Shown piece after piece: positions 26,402 through 33,271 of a stretch of DNA of 64,000 bases; the stretch's first letter is position 1, and every line of letters begins with the position of its first letter. Origin of the DNA: Haloferax sp. Atlit-12N (GTDB lineage: Archaea; Halobacteriota; Halobacteria; Halobacteriales; Haloferacaceae); assembly GCF_003383095.1 (NCBI RefSeq), contig NZ_PSYW01000001.1, positions 1,178,001 to 1,242,000 on the forward strand, given 5' to 3'. The position numbers and the translations under genes are program-made. Below the pieces are notes generated by a model that was given only the letters and a program-made list of their open reading frames with translations, searched no databases and was not told the origin of the DNA.

Positions 26402-26466
26402 GCGTCGTCGAGGAGCATTTGGTTACGAGAATAGTCGGTTCTCGGAAGCGGTCGCACCGAACTCAT
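26398..26466 (-). CDS. 22-residue micro-protein, last of the micro-gene operon
   Basis: The frame begins MSSVRPLPRTDYSRNQ and ends LLDDA. It starts in an ATGA overlap with the stop of the preceding membrane micro-gene. It is too short to judge by composition. The overlap is the only support. Confidence 0.35.
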   Translation of the reverse strand: MSSVRPLPRTDYSRNQMLLDDA

Positions 26467-26600
26467 AAGCGGACCTCCCAGTACCCGAACCGCTCGACGA
26501 ACACCATGTAGTAAATCACGAGCAGAATTATCGCAACGAAGACAAGCGCGAAGAGTCCCCATGGCAACGAACTGAACACCGACGCCGAGTCGAGCGTCAT
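26463..26600 (-). CDS. 45-residue single-span membrane protein
   Basis: The frame reads MTLDSASVFSSLPWG, then one strong membrane helix (LFALVFVAIILLVIYYMVF) and a short charged tail VERFGYWEVRL. The start overlaps the preceding stop (ATGA). Confidence 0.6.
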   Translation of the reverse strand: MTLDSASVFSSLPWGLFALVFVAIILLVIYYMVFVERFGYWEVRL

Positions 26601-26752
26601 TCAAACAACTCCTCAGTCAGAACTTCGTCGTAGTCACAGAACTCGTAGACACAGGTTGCCCTGACTGCTGTCTCTTCTCTGTCGAGCTCTTCATAGTCGA
26701 ACCTGTGCCCGAACAATTTGTGCTGAACTACACCGAGGAGTCCATCAGACAC
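26597..26752 (-). CDS. 51-residue acidic soluble micro-protein
   Basis: The frame starts with GTG (MSDGLLGVVQHKLFGHRFDY) and continues with EELDREETAVRATCVYEFCD and an acidic tail. It has two Cys and is the only clearly soluble longer member of the operon. It overlaps both neighbours by a few bases. Confidence 0.5.
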   Translation of the reverse strand: MSDGLLGVVQHKLFGHRFDYEELDREETAVRATCVYEFCDYDEVLTEELFE

Positions 26753-26933
26753 TGTGCATCACCACGCTGGCAACACCAACCCAAAGAAACGTGCCTAAAA
26801 TGGCGCAAGCCCACTGTCTCCAGTCCGTCGCGCCAGTTGGCCCGACCATTTCTCCCGCGAAGTGTAGCGGGCCGAGTAATACCATGAAGACCCATCCCAC
26901 GGCATGGTAGACACGGGATTGGAGCTTAGACAT
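26745..26933 (-). CDS. 62-residue two-span membrane protein
   Basis: The frame begins MSKLQSRVYHAVGWVFMVLL and has two hydrophobic helices separated by a short polar turn with TGATDWRQW. The start overlaps the preceding gene by eight bases (ATGTCTAA). Confidence 0.6.
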   Translation of the reverse strand: MSKLQSRVYHAVGWVFMVLLGPLHFAGEMVGPTGATDWRQWACAILGTFLWVGVASVVMHSV

Positions 26934-27129
26934 GGCCAGGGAACCCTCCTGCGACGCCCCAGCCGACGAGAGCGATTGTCGAACCGACAAGTAGCGTACC
27001 CGTGTACCACTGCGGCACTCCGAGGTCGACGAAAAGACTCGCGAACGCGACACCGACTGAGAACAGGCACGTGAAGCCGATAACAATCCCAAGGTGCCAG
27101 AAGTCGATTCGCTGGTTTTCCTCAGTCAA
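26926..27129 (-). CDS. 67-residue two-span membrane protein
   Basis: TTG is the likely start (MTEENQRIDFWHLGIVIGFT), because an in-frame stop lies just upstream and the only other candidate is CTG. Two hydrophobic helices flank a loop with DLGVPQWYTG. The start overlaps the upstream stop as TTGACTGA. Confidence 0.55.
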   Translation of the reverse strand: MTEENQRIDFWHLGIVIGFTCLFSVGVAFASLFVDLGVPQWYTGTLLVGSTIALVGWGVAGGFPGHV

Positions 27130-27307
27130 TTTCAGTCACCTCGACACGTGGGTGCAGGAAGTAAATACCCCAAACTGCGAGAAATAGCACACCAGACCCA
27201 CCTGCGACCTCGATTGAGATTAGCTTAGCGACCGCCACCAACACGAGAACGGTCACAAGCATCGCAACACCCAGTTGATTGCTTAGGTCAGAGGAATTAG
27301 AGTTCAT
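27122..27307 (-). CDS. 61-residue two-span membrane protein
   Basis: The protein reads MNSNSSDLSNQLGVAMLVTV, then a second hydrophobic helix GVLFLAVWGIYFL and tail HPRVEVTEID. ATG 27307 is preferred over GTG 27316 because GAGGTG lies six bases upstream. Confidence 0.6.
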   Translation of the reverse strand: MNSNSSDLSNQLGVAMLVTVLVLVAVAKLISIEVAGGSGVLFLAVWGIYFLHPRVEVTEID

Positions 27308-27407
27308 CTTCGACACCTCTCGCGTCTGCTTTGAGGATACAGATCATGCACGCACCGTCGCCGTCGACGTGGGGGCAATCCACAGTACCCTCTTGCTCGT
27401 TAGACAT
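27297..27407 (-). CDS. 36-residue putative zinc micro-protein
   Basis: The frame starts MSNEQEGTVDCPHVDGDGAC and continues MICILKADARGVEDEL. Three Cys and one His (DCPH, ACMIC) could form one zinc site. It overlaps both neighbours. Confidence 0.55.
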   Translation of the reverse strand: MSNEQEGTVDCPHVDGDGACMICILKADARGVEDEL

Positions 27408-27681
27408 CCGGCTCATCCTCCATTAGCTCGTAGAACCGACACGGGACCGTGTAGCCGGCGACGAACGCGACAAGAGCAATCGAGATGCCTGCCATGTAGC
27501 CGAATCTCGCGGCTCTCAGCCAGAACACCGGTGCGTCCGTCAGGAACATCAGGCTCGAAACCGACACCAGCAACAAGCCTGCATAAGAGAAGCCGATGCA
27601 GTACCCTCGACATCCCTCGGCGTACGGCATCTGGACCAACAGTTCTCCGTCGTCGTCTTCGATGACTTTAGCCTCGCTCAT
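27400..27681 (-). CDS. 93-residue two-span membrane protein
   Basis: A soluble N-terminus (MSEAKVIEDDDGELLVQMPY) with two Cys (EGCRGYC) precedes two hydrophobic helices (about 27-48 and 60-80) and a short acidic tail. The start overlaps the stop of the next upstream micro-gene (ATGA). Confidence 0.65.
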   Translation of the reverse strand: MSEAKVIEDDDGELLVQMPYAEGCRGYCIGFSYAGLLLVSVSSLMFLTDAPVFWLRAARFGYMAGISIALVAFVAGYTVPCRFYELMEDEPDV

Positions 27682-27803
27682 TTGAACATCACCCAGAACT
27701 CGTTGAGGACGATGGTTCCAAAGAACAGAATCATCAGTAGAATCAGGAAGATTGGGAACGACGTCGCCTGCGCGCGTGTAGACTCATCGAACTCCTCGCT
27801 CAA
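27678..27803 (-). CDS. 41-residue single-span membrane protein
   Basis: A likely TTG start gives MSEEFDESTRAQATSFP and one membrane helix (IFLILLMILFFGTIVLNEFW). It overlaps the upstream gene by about 20 bases. The start is uncertain; the frame is supported by the strong membrane helix and the ATGA coupling downstream. Confidence 0.45.
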   Translation of the reverse strand: MSEEFDESTRAQATSFPIFLILLMILFFGTIVLNEFWVMFK

Positions 27804-27972
27804 CTCTGACTTTGACGAAAGCGAGGACGAGCGCCATCGCGACCAGGGCGACCACGAGGTGGACGTCTTCCGACAAACCCAGCCAGTCGGCGACGACGTC
27901 GACGACAAGGACGACCGCGACGATGTTGACGAACGTCTCGATGACCGGGACGGTCGGGTCGGCATCAGTCAT
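27784..27972 (-). CDS. 62-residue two-span membrane protein
   Basis: The frame starts MTDADPTVPVIETFVNIVAV; helices are at about 10-28 and 38-54, with a basic tail KVRVERGVR. The start overlaps the upstream stop by eight bases (ATGACTGA). Confidence 0.6.
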   Translation of the reverse strand: MTDADPTVPVIETFVNIVAVVLVVDVVADWLGLSEDVHLVVALVAMALVLAFVKVRVERGVR

Positions 27973-28201
27973 CGCCCTCCTCGATACCAACATTGACGAG
28001 ATCGTCGAACGCGTAGGTTGCAGCTCCACTCGAGGAGACCAGCGTGACGACGAATCCGACGATAGCGAATGTGCCCGTCACAGTCGGTGCGATGCCGGAT
28101 TGATAGCCGGTGTAGCACAGTACGATCACGCAGACAGACACGTACATCGTCACTTGGTACTGCCAACGCTCGAACCGTAGTGAGAGACTCGACGAACTCA
28201 T
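27965..28201 (-). CDS. 78-residue two-span membrane protein, first of the micro-gene operon
   Basis: The ATG at 28201 gives MSSSSLSLRFERWQYQVTMY. Two hydrophobic helices follow, and the protein ends in the acidic FDDLVNVGIEEGDD. It heads eleven overlapping leftward micro-genes. A TATA box and a GC palindrome lie upstream. Confidence 0.65.
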   Translation of the reverse strand: MSSSSLSLRFERWQYQVTMYVSVCVIVLCYTGYQSGIAPTVTGTFAIVGFVVTLVSSSGAATYAFDDLVNVGIEEGDD

Positions 28202-28256
28202 CGAGAACCACCACCAGAACCCGAGAAAATCCCGAAATCGAATCTGACCGGGGGTC

Positions 28257-28298
28257 GCGCGCGCAGGCGCGCGCATAGCGCGAGTGCGCAAATATAGG
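28257..28298 (-). promoter_or_regulatory. promoter and GC palindrome of the micro-gene operon
   Basis: On the minus strand CCTATATT (28291-28298) is a TATA box. About 26 nt downstream, at the predicted transcript start, lies a palindrome of two GCGCGCGC blocks separated by AG (28257-28274). Confidence 0.55.
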
Positions 28299-28345
28299 CA
28301 AAAGTCAATAGGGGTGTGTGCTGTGTGTGAGTGTCTGGTCTCATC

Positions 28346-29194
28346 TCAGGCTTCCTCCGCGAATCGCTCTAAGTCGACGTCCGGTCTGTTTTCCAGAATC
28401 AATTTCACCTTCTTCGCATTGCGCATCGAAGCACCGTAGTGAACCTCGATGAGTTCAGACGCGATGTAGGGCTGCTTGTTGCCGCCGTGGATCGACACCA
28501 CGCGGCCGATCCCCTCGTCGACGATCTCTTGGGCGAGTTCGCGCGGGTCGAGGTCGAGTTCTGACTCGTCCTCGTCGTCGTCAGGGTCGATTCGCTCATT
28601 CTTTTTCTTCTTGTCACGGCGTTTGAACACCTCCCAGAGTTCCGTGCCTTCGAGCGATGGGAAGGAGTCTCGCATATCCGGCTCCGGCCACTCGCCGGTC
28701 TCCCATTTTTCGTCGAGTGACTCACGGGAGTACCCACGGAGTTTCCCCCGCTGGTTTCGCGGGATTTTGAGTGCCGCGAGTGCTCGACGTTTTGCGAGCG
28801 TTGTCGGGATATCATCGTACCCCTGATACCCCAACATGATGAAATACTCGCTCGTCCGAACGTCGAGGAGATCTTTTTCGGCATCCTTCTGTTCGCTATC
28901 CATTGCATCGCGCTTGTAGAGTGCACGTGCCGCGTCCATGACCGGGATTGCAGACCGTTCTGGCGCGGTTGCCATGGTGCGCTTGAACTCGTCTCTCTCA
29001 CCCCAGACGACGCGGTCCAAGACTGACTCGGGCGTCGGGTCGAGGCCGCGAACATCTTGCCAGAGCCACGTCAGTTGGTTCATCAGCGTCGACTTCCCGT
29101 CCCCTTCCTCTGCGATGACTAGGATGATTGCGTCGTACTGTTTCTCGATTCGCCGTTCGTGGATTTTCTCAACCCATCGCTGAATTTTCTCCAT
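28346..29194 (-). CDS. P-loop NTPase of the element
   Basis: The 282-residue protein has Walker A AEEGDGKS at residues 28-35, after the strand DAIILVI. A hydrophobic strand (YFIMLGYQGYDD) may carry the Walker B or sensor function. A Lys-rich linker (KRRDKKKKNERID) leads to an acidic C-terminal helical domain. The ATG at 29194 is preferred over GTG 29203 because of the upstream GAGGTGA. It is the only recognisable nucleotide-driven enzyme near the structural cluster and could power genome packaging or transfer. This role is inference. Confidence 0.72.
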   Translation of the reverse strand: MEKIQRWVEKIHERRIEKQYDAIILVIAEEGDGKSTLMNQLTWLWQDVRGLDPTPESVLDRVVWGERDEFKRTMATAPERSAIPVMDAARALYKRDAMDSEQKDAEKDLLDVRTSEYFIMLGYQGYDDIPTTLAKRRALAALKIPRNQRGKLRGYSRESLDEKWETGEWPEPDMRDSFPSLEGTELWEVFKRRDKKKKNERIDPDDDEDESELDLDPRELAQEIVDEGIGRVVSIHGGNKQPYIASELIEVHYGASMRNAKKVKLILENRPDVDLERFAEEA

Positions 29195-29204
29195 CTTCGT
29201 CACC

Positions 29205-29666
29205 TCATGTGAACATGGCCGAAGTCTCCGCCTCGACTTTGTCTTCGGGCTCTTCCTTCTGCGTCCGTCCGGCTTTCAAGTAGCCGATTTCCCACGCCGA
29301 GCGTCGAATGTCGAGCATGAACTCGTGCATCCAACCCGGCGACGAAGTCGTCAGCGAAACCGACTCGAACCGCTCGATGAATCCGTCTTCTCCGAGCCAC
29401 CGGTCGAGAATCTCTCCGTACAGCTCGACGTCATCCTCGTCGTTCTCCATCTCTGGGATGAGACGGAACGCAGCCGCCTTGATTAGCGATCGAGCTTCGG
29501 CCGCGTCTTCTGCGCGGATTTGGGCGTCTTCAGCGTGCGCCGCATCGATATACGCCCACGCGTTGAGCGCGTCATCGACCGCACGAGCATAGCGGTCTGA
29601 GACCTTCTCGTAGTTCGAGTAGCCATCCCACCGCGTCCCACGCTTTTTGGGATTCGAGTCGCTCAT
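29205..29666 (-). CDS. helical soluble protein, unknown
   Basis: The ATG at 29666 gives MSDSNPKKRGTRWDGYSNYE, and 153 mostly helical residues follow (AHAEDAQIRAEDAAEARSLI). GGTGGAG precedes the start. It lies just upstream of the NTPase gene in the same leftward operon, so it may be its partner. No known domain is seen. Confidence 0.65.
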   Translation of the reverse strand: MSDSNPKKRGTRWDGYSNYEKVSDRYARAVDDALNAWAYIDAAHAEDAQIRAEDAAEARSLIKAAAFRLIPEMENDEDDVELYGEILDRWLGEDGFIERFESVSLTTSSPGWMHEFMLDIRRSAWEIGYLKAGRTQKEEPEDKVEAETSAMFT

Positions 29667-29944
29667 CACTCCACCTGGGACTCCCACATCCGCATGAGTT
29701 CCTGATTCTCCACGTCGACCTCGTCGCCGTCAAGAACAGGGTGCAGTTCGAGGTACGGCAACGAATCGTCACCAGGGATGACCAGCTCTGCGCGCAAACT
29801 TCGAGACGGCTCATTCGGGAACGGTGCTGAGTCCAGTTTCTTCGAGATCGTCACGCGCACGTTCTCGTCGTTGCCTGTCACAGAGAACGACCCAAGCGAC
29901 TTGATGACCGGACCATTTCGACGGTGTTTCGTCGATAGTGCCAT
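29666..29944 (-). CDS. small beta-rich protein, first of the NTPase operon
   Basis: The 92-residue protein reads MALSTKHRRNGPVIKSLGSF, with strands around VTGNDENVRVTISKKLD and an acidic tail. The ATG at 29944 lies 29 nt from a GTATTAC TATA-like box, so it is probably leaderless. Its stop overlaps the next start (TGATG). Confidence 0.6.
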   Translation of the reverse strand: MALSTKHRRNGPVIKSLGSFSVTGNDENVRVTISKKLDSAPFPNEPSRSLRAELVIPGDDSLPYLELHPVLDGDEVDVENQELMRMWESQVE

Positions 29945-29969
29945 GTCCAAGAAATTCTAGCCAACCGAC

Positions 29970-30076
29970 GTAATACTTCTGAGCAATCTGTACAGATGCT
30001 GTACAACCGCTCACGTATTCATGTTCAAATTCTCAGAAATACTATATGTGGGAGAAATAAACGCCGATTTAGGAGG
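29970..30076. promoter_or_regulatory. divergent control region with paired TGTACA sites
   Basis: The leftward NTPase operon has a TATA-like box at 29970-29977. The rightward structural cluster has ACTATATG at 30041-30048 and a strong Shine-Dalgarno AGGAGG at 30071-30076. Between them two TGTACA palindromes (29989-29994, 30000-30005) are spaced 11 bp centre to centre, one helical turn. Confidence 0.6.
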
Positions 30077-30084
30077 CACCCAAT

Positions 30085-30351
30085 ATGCTTGACTTCATCA
30101 AGATCACCGCCAAATCGGCGGTCGCAAACGCCCGGTCGGAAGACCGAGCACAGACCAACCTCGTCGGACTATTCATCGGCCTGATGATTGCGGCTATCGT
30201 CGCAATTCAGGTCTTCATCCCGGTCGTCAACGATGCAATCGCGTCGTCGAACGTTTCCGGAACCGAAGCAACGATTCTCGGACTGCTGCCGCTCTTCGCG
30301 GCGCTGCTCCTTCTGATCGCGCTCGCGTCGCCCCTCATGCGTCGCATCTAA
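30085..30351 (+). CDS. 88-residue two-span membrane protein, first of the structural cluster
   Basis: A soluble N-terminus (MLDFIKITAKSAVANARSED) precedes helix 1 (LVGLFIGLMIAAIVAIQVFI), a short outer loop with a sequon (ASSNVSG), helix 2 (LLPLFAALLLLIALAS) and a basic end MRRI. It has the best Shine-Dalgarno of the cluster, so it may be an abundant particle membrane protein. This is inference. Confidence 0.7.
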   Translation: MLDFIKITAKSAVANARSEDRAQTNLVGLFIGLMIAAIVAIQVFIPVVNDAIASSNVSGTEATILGLLPLFAALLLLIALASPLMRRI

Positions 30352-30372
30352 CCACCACCAGGGTACTTTATT

Positions 30373-30804
30373 ATGAACGCAAAAGGGATTGCAGCAGTTC
30401 TGATTGCCGCTACGATAGCGGCGACGCTGTTCATGCCAATCTCGAACACCGTCTCCGGGAACACCGGCACGCAGTCGGTGGTCAACGAGACCGCTACTGC
30501 TGATGTCGGGACCGCGGTCGACCTCGACGGCTACGAGGTCGTCGTCGATTCTGAAACCGTCTACTACGACAACGGTACTGGCTGGAATACAGCTACTGCT
30601 GGGACGGACTACAGTTTCGACGACACATCCGCGAGCGTCACCGCGCTGTCCGGCGGAAGCATCGATGACGGCGCAGCGCTCCGAGTGAGCTACGACTATC
30701 AAGCGACCAGCGGATCAACGACCACTATTACCGGTCTCATCCCGCTGTTCGTGGCGTTGCTCATCCTCGGAGTGCTCGCCGCTAAAACCATGGACGGACT
30801 CTGA
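30373..30804 (+). CDS. small secreted-type membrane protein with YYDNG ectodomain
   Basis: The 143-residue protein has an N-terminal hydrophobic helix (IAAVLIAATIAATLFMPI), an Asp/Thr-rich ectodomain of about 90 residues, and a C-terminal membrane helix (LIPLFVALLILGVLAA). The ectodomain segment VYYDNGTGW, then GTDYSF and ALRVSYDYQ, resembles the membrane-proximal part of the protein at 39980. Confidence 0.7.
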   Translation: MNAKGIAAVLIAATIAATLFMPISNTVSGNTGTQSVVNETATADVGTAVDLDGYEVVVDSETVYYDNGTGWNTATAGTDYSFDDTSASVTALSGGSIDDGAALRVSYDYQATSGSTTTITGLIPLFVALLILGVLAAKTMDGL

Positions 30805-30813
30805 GGTAGCCCC

Positions 30814-31119
30814 ATGCTCCTCACCGTTTTCGCCCTTTTATTGGCGCTCAGTATTGGCGTCTTCATCGTTGGCTACGTCACCGGCTATCACGAGATCGCA
30901 CTCATCGGAGCGGTCATCGTCTTCGGAGTCGGCGTCATGGTCACCGGGACGACGCTTGAGTACCAGAGCGGCAAGACAGAGGTCGCCGTCGACGCGAACG
31001 AGACGCAGATCAATTACGACTACACGCCGGTCGAGACACCCACGCGGCTCCCACTTGGATCACTTGTCATGCTGACTGGTGGGGCGCTCGTTCTCCGGAG
31101 TCTCGACTCCTTCAGATAA
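30814..31119 (+). CDS. 101-residue membrane protein
   Basis: Two or three hydrophobic helices are at about 1-20, 28-47 and near the end (LGSLVMLTGGALVL), with a soluble strand-rich part between (GKTEVAVDANETQINYDY). No known family. It follows the two previous small membrane genes. Confidence 0.65.
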   Translation: MLLTVFALLLALSIGVFIVGYVTGYHEIALIGAVIVFGVGVMVTGTTLEYQSGKTEVAVDANETQINYDYTPVETPTRLPLGSLVMLTGGALVLRSLDSFR

Positions 31120-31122
31120 CCC

Positions 31123-31746
31123 ATGACTCAACCAAAATCCCGAACCCCGAACATCCCTGACAAACATCGGAGTGGTGGCCCACAATCCAGTCTCGAAGTG
31201 ATGGAGAAGGCCATCGAATCAACCGACAGAGACCAGTTCCTGTCGGACGCCAACCTCGGTCTCGGCAACTACAAAGACGCCGAGATGTGGCAGCAAATCG
31301 AGAGCTACAAGGCCGGCATGTTCGCCGAAGCGGCATTTTCGGAGACAATTCTCGAACGGGCCATCGACGAAGCAAAAGTCGAGTTGGCGCTCAACGGGTG
31401 GACCTTCTGGAGCGAAGACGAGAACCGCTACGACTGGAAGCCCCTCGAAGAAGTCGAGGGACACGATGAGGAATCTCCGGACGACATCCGCGAGCGAGGA
31501 GAAACCATCTGGCACGAGCTGCCAGACGCTGAAAAAGCCGCAGCGCTCGAAGACCTCGTCGGTCTCACGGGAGAATGGACGAACCCCTTCTACCGGATGA
31601 TGATGGCTCGTCACGAGACATCGCGCTCTCGCGACGCCCGACTCATCGACAACATCTTCGGCCGCATCCGGCACGTCATCTCTGAGAACGACGACGGCAA
31701 GAAGAAAGGAGGAATCCTCAGCCGCAATCGGGGTGAGTCGCGATGA
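31123..31746 (+). CDS. soluble helical protein of the structural cluster
   Basis: The 207-residue cytoplasmic-type protein (MTQPKSRTPNIPDKHRSGGP at its start) is acidic and helical in the middle, with Arg/Lys and Gly near the end (RIRHVISENDDGKKKGG). No domain is recognised. It may be an inner particle or assembly protein. The next start overlaps its stop. Confidence 0.65.
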   Translation: MTQPKSRTPNIPDKHRSGGPQSSLEVMEKAIESTDRDQFLSDANLGLGNYKDAEMWQQIESYKAGMFAEAAFSETILERAIDEAKVELALNGWTFWSEDENRYDWKPLEEVEGHDEESPDDIRERGETIWHELPDAEKAAALEDLVGLTGEWTNPFYRMMMARHETSRSRDARLIDNIFGRIRHVISENDDGKKKGGILSRNRGESR

Positions 31747-31949
31747 ACGTCGCAGGTGGCGTCTCAGTCATGAATACAGGGATTCTGTTTGCCCTCTTCA
31801 CCGAAGAGTTCGGTTCTGGTCCAGCCGAATACGCTAACGCGATCGTGCTCATCATGTTCGTCGGTTTTCTGTACATGATGTCCCCCCAACTCGAGTTAGT
31901 CCTCGACGACCTTCGGCAGATGGCTGACCGAGGTGATCGAGATGAGTAA
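31743..31949 (+). CDS. 68-residue single-span membrane protein
   Basis: The start overlaps the previous stop (ATGA). Glu-rich residues around TEEFGSGPAEYANA precede one membrane helix (IVLIMFVGFLYMM), then an acidic tail. The end overlaps the next gene. Confidence 0.6.
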   Translation: MNVAGGVSVMNTGILFALFTEEFGSGPAEYANAIVLIMFVGFLYMMSPQLELVLDDLRQMADRGDRDE

Positions 31950-32493
31950 TCCAGACGAAGAAGCAGTCGCTCTCCCCGACGGACCAACCGCAAACGGACC
32001 CACAAAAGACGACGGGGTTGTGATGCCACCGGACGTTCGCCAGTCCCGATTCGGCTTCCTCGGGACTGCAATCAAGCAACGGCGGTACGAGCAGAAGAGG
32101 AAGAAACTCGCGAACAAAGGATACGTCGAGTGGCGACTTATCGACTCGCAGTTCCCCCGGCCGAAGTTCATCAAGCCGAAGGCAAAGGGCGGCGGGATGC
32201 TCGAATACGAGCATGACGGGGAGACCTATCTCTTCCCGCGAAACGCGATGATCCCCTCGGCACAGACCGGGATGTGGACAGTCTTCCACAAGAAAGGCCA
32301 AGCCGATCCGATAAACCTCCGCGAACCGGTTCGACACTCGATCGAGGCCGACACGCTCACGCAGTACCTCGAAAAACGCGTGACCACCAGTCCGCCCGGC
32401 CTCCTGTCGCGACTCGACATCAACCCGAAAGACCTCGTCATGTACGGGATGATGGCTATCGTCGCCTTCGCGCTTATTCAGGGGATGATCTGA
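31942..32493 (+). CDS. basic protein with a C-terminal membrane anchor
   Basis: The 183-residue protein starts MSNPDEEAVALPDGPTANGP and has a basic middle (IKQRRYEQKRKKLANKGYVE; RPKFIKPKAKGGGMLEYEH). It ends in one hydrophobic helix (MYGMMAIVAFALIQGMI). GAGGTGATC just upstream is a strong Shine-Dalgarno. The basic domain may bind DNA or lipid head groups beneath the membrane. Confidence 0.65.
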   Translation: MSNPDEEAVALPDGPTANGPTKDDGVVMPPDVRQSRFGFLGTAIKQRRYEQKRKKLANKGYVEWRLIDSQFPRPKFIKPKAKGGGMLEYEHDGETYLFPRNAMIPSAQTGMWTVFHKKGQADPINLREPVRHSIEADTLTQYLEKRVTTSPPGLLSRLDINPKDLVMYGMMAIVAFALIQGMI

Positions 32494-32676
32494 ATGTCGT
32501 CACAACGCATCTCACGAGATTCTCGGTTCATGCTCATCGCCGTCGATGAGCGTAAATCGAAGAGTCTCCCACCGGGAACACGGCTCATCGCACAGGCGCA
32601 GCGACTCGAAGACCTCTCGTCAACCATCGAAGCCAAAACCGGCGTTCGGAGGAGGGATAACGATGGGAATCCGTGA
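32494..32676 (+). CDS. 60-residue small basic protein
   Basis: The frame starts MSSQRISRDSRFMLIAVDER and has an amphipathic helix and Arg-rich end. The start directly follows the previous stop and its end overlaps the next gene by 14 bases. No motif is visible. Confidence 0.5.
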   Translation: MSSQRISRDSRFMLIAVDERKSKSLPPGTRLIAQAQRLEDLSSTIEAKTGVRRRDNDGNP

Positions 32677-33271
32677 CCGCCTCCGCTCGCAGGACGATTC
32701 GTACTGGGACCAGTACGAGGAGAGTCGCACTGATCGGATCAAAAAGCGATTCTCAGGGAGCGGATGGGACGATGACGGAGCTGCGCGACGGGCCGCCAAA
32801 CGCGGAGCGGCAGCAGCGAAAGAACGACTCGAGAACGTCGACAGACGACGGATCGTCGAAGCCCTCAGACAAGCCGGGTCGGGTTCCCCCCGCCCGTCTC
32901 GCGGGACTGCAGAAGAACGTGAGATGGCCCAGCGTGCCGAAGAAGCCGCAACGGCCGGAGCGGTCGTCGATGCCACTTTCGACGGAGTAACCGCCCCTGA
33001 ACAGACCGGCTTCTTCGCGATGGGACGTCGAAGTGATGGAGCAAGTGTCCAGTCTGATGGCACAGCCGTTGAAGACAACCAGCCCAGAGTCGACGACCTC
33101 GTCTACGGTGCCGGCGTGCCCGGACAAAATGACATGGGGAGCATGGGGCTCGATGTCGGTGTCGGGGTTGGTTTCAGACCTGCCGCCGACGACGACCAGG
33201 ACGACGCCGACGATGAGGATCGAGGCATGTTCGAGTTCGACGACCCGTTCGGCGTTGGAGGTGGGTTCTGA
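32663..33271 (+). CDS. Gly/Asp-rich protein, unknown
   Basis: The ATG at 32663 follows GGAGGAGGG. The 202-residue protein has a charged helical N-terminal half (SGWDDDGAARRAAKRGAAAA), a Gly-rich segment (GSMGLDVGVGVGFRP) and a very acidic end (DDDQDDADDEDRGMFEFDDP). A similar Gly-Leu-Gly-Val segment occurs at the C-terminus of the next protein. Its stop overlaps the next start (TGATG). Confidence 0.62.
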   Translation: MGIRDRLRSQDDSYWDQYEESRTDRIKKRFSGSGWDDDGAARRAAKRGAAAAKERLENVDRRRIVEALRQAGSGSPRPSRGTAEEREMAQRAEEAATAGAVVDATFDGVTAPEQTGFFAMGRRSDGASVQSDGTAVEDNQPRVDDLVYGAGVPGQNDMGSMGLDVGVGVGFRPAADDDQDDADDEDRGMFEFDDPFGVGGGF

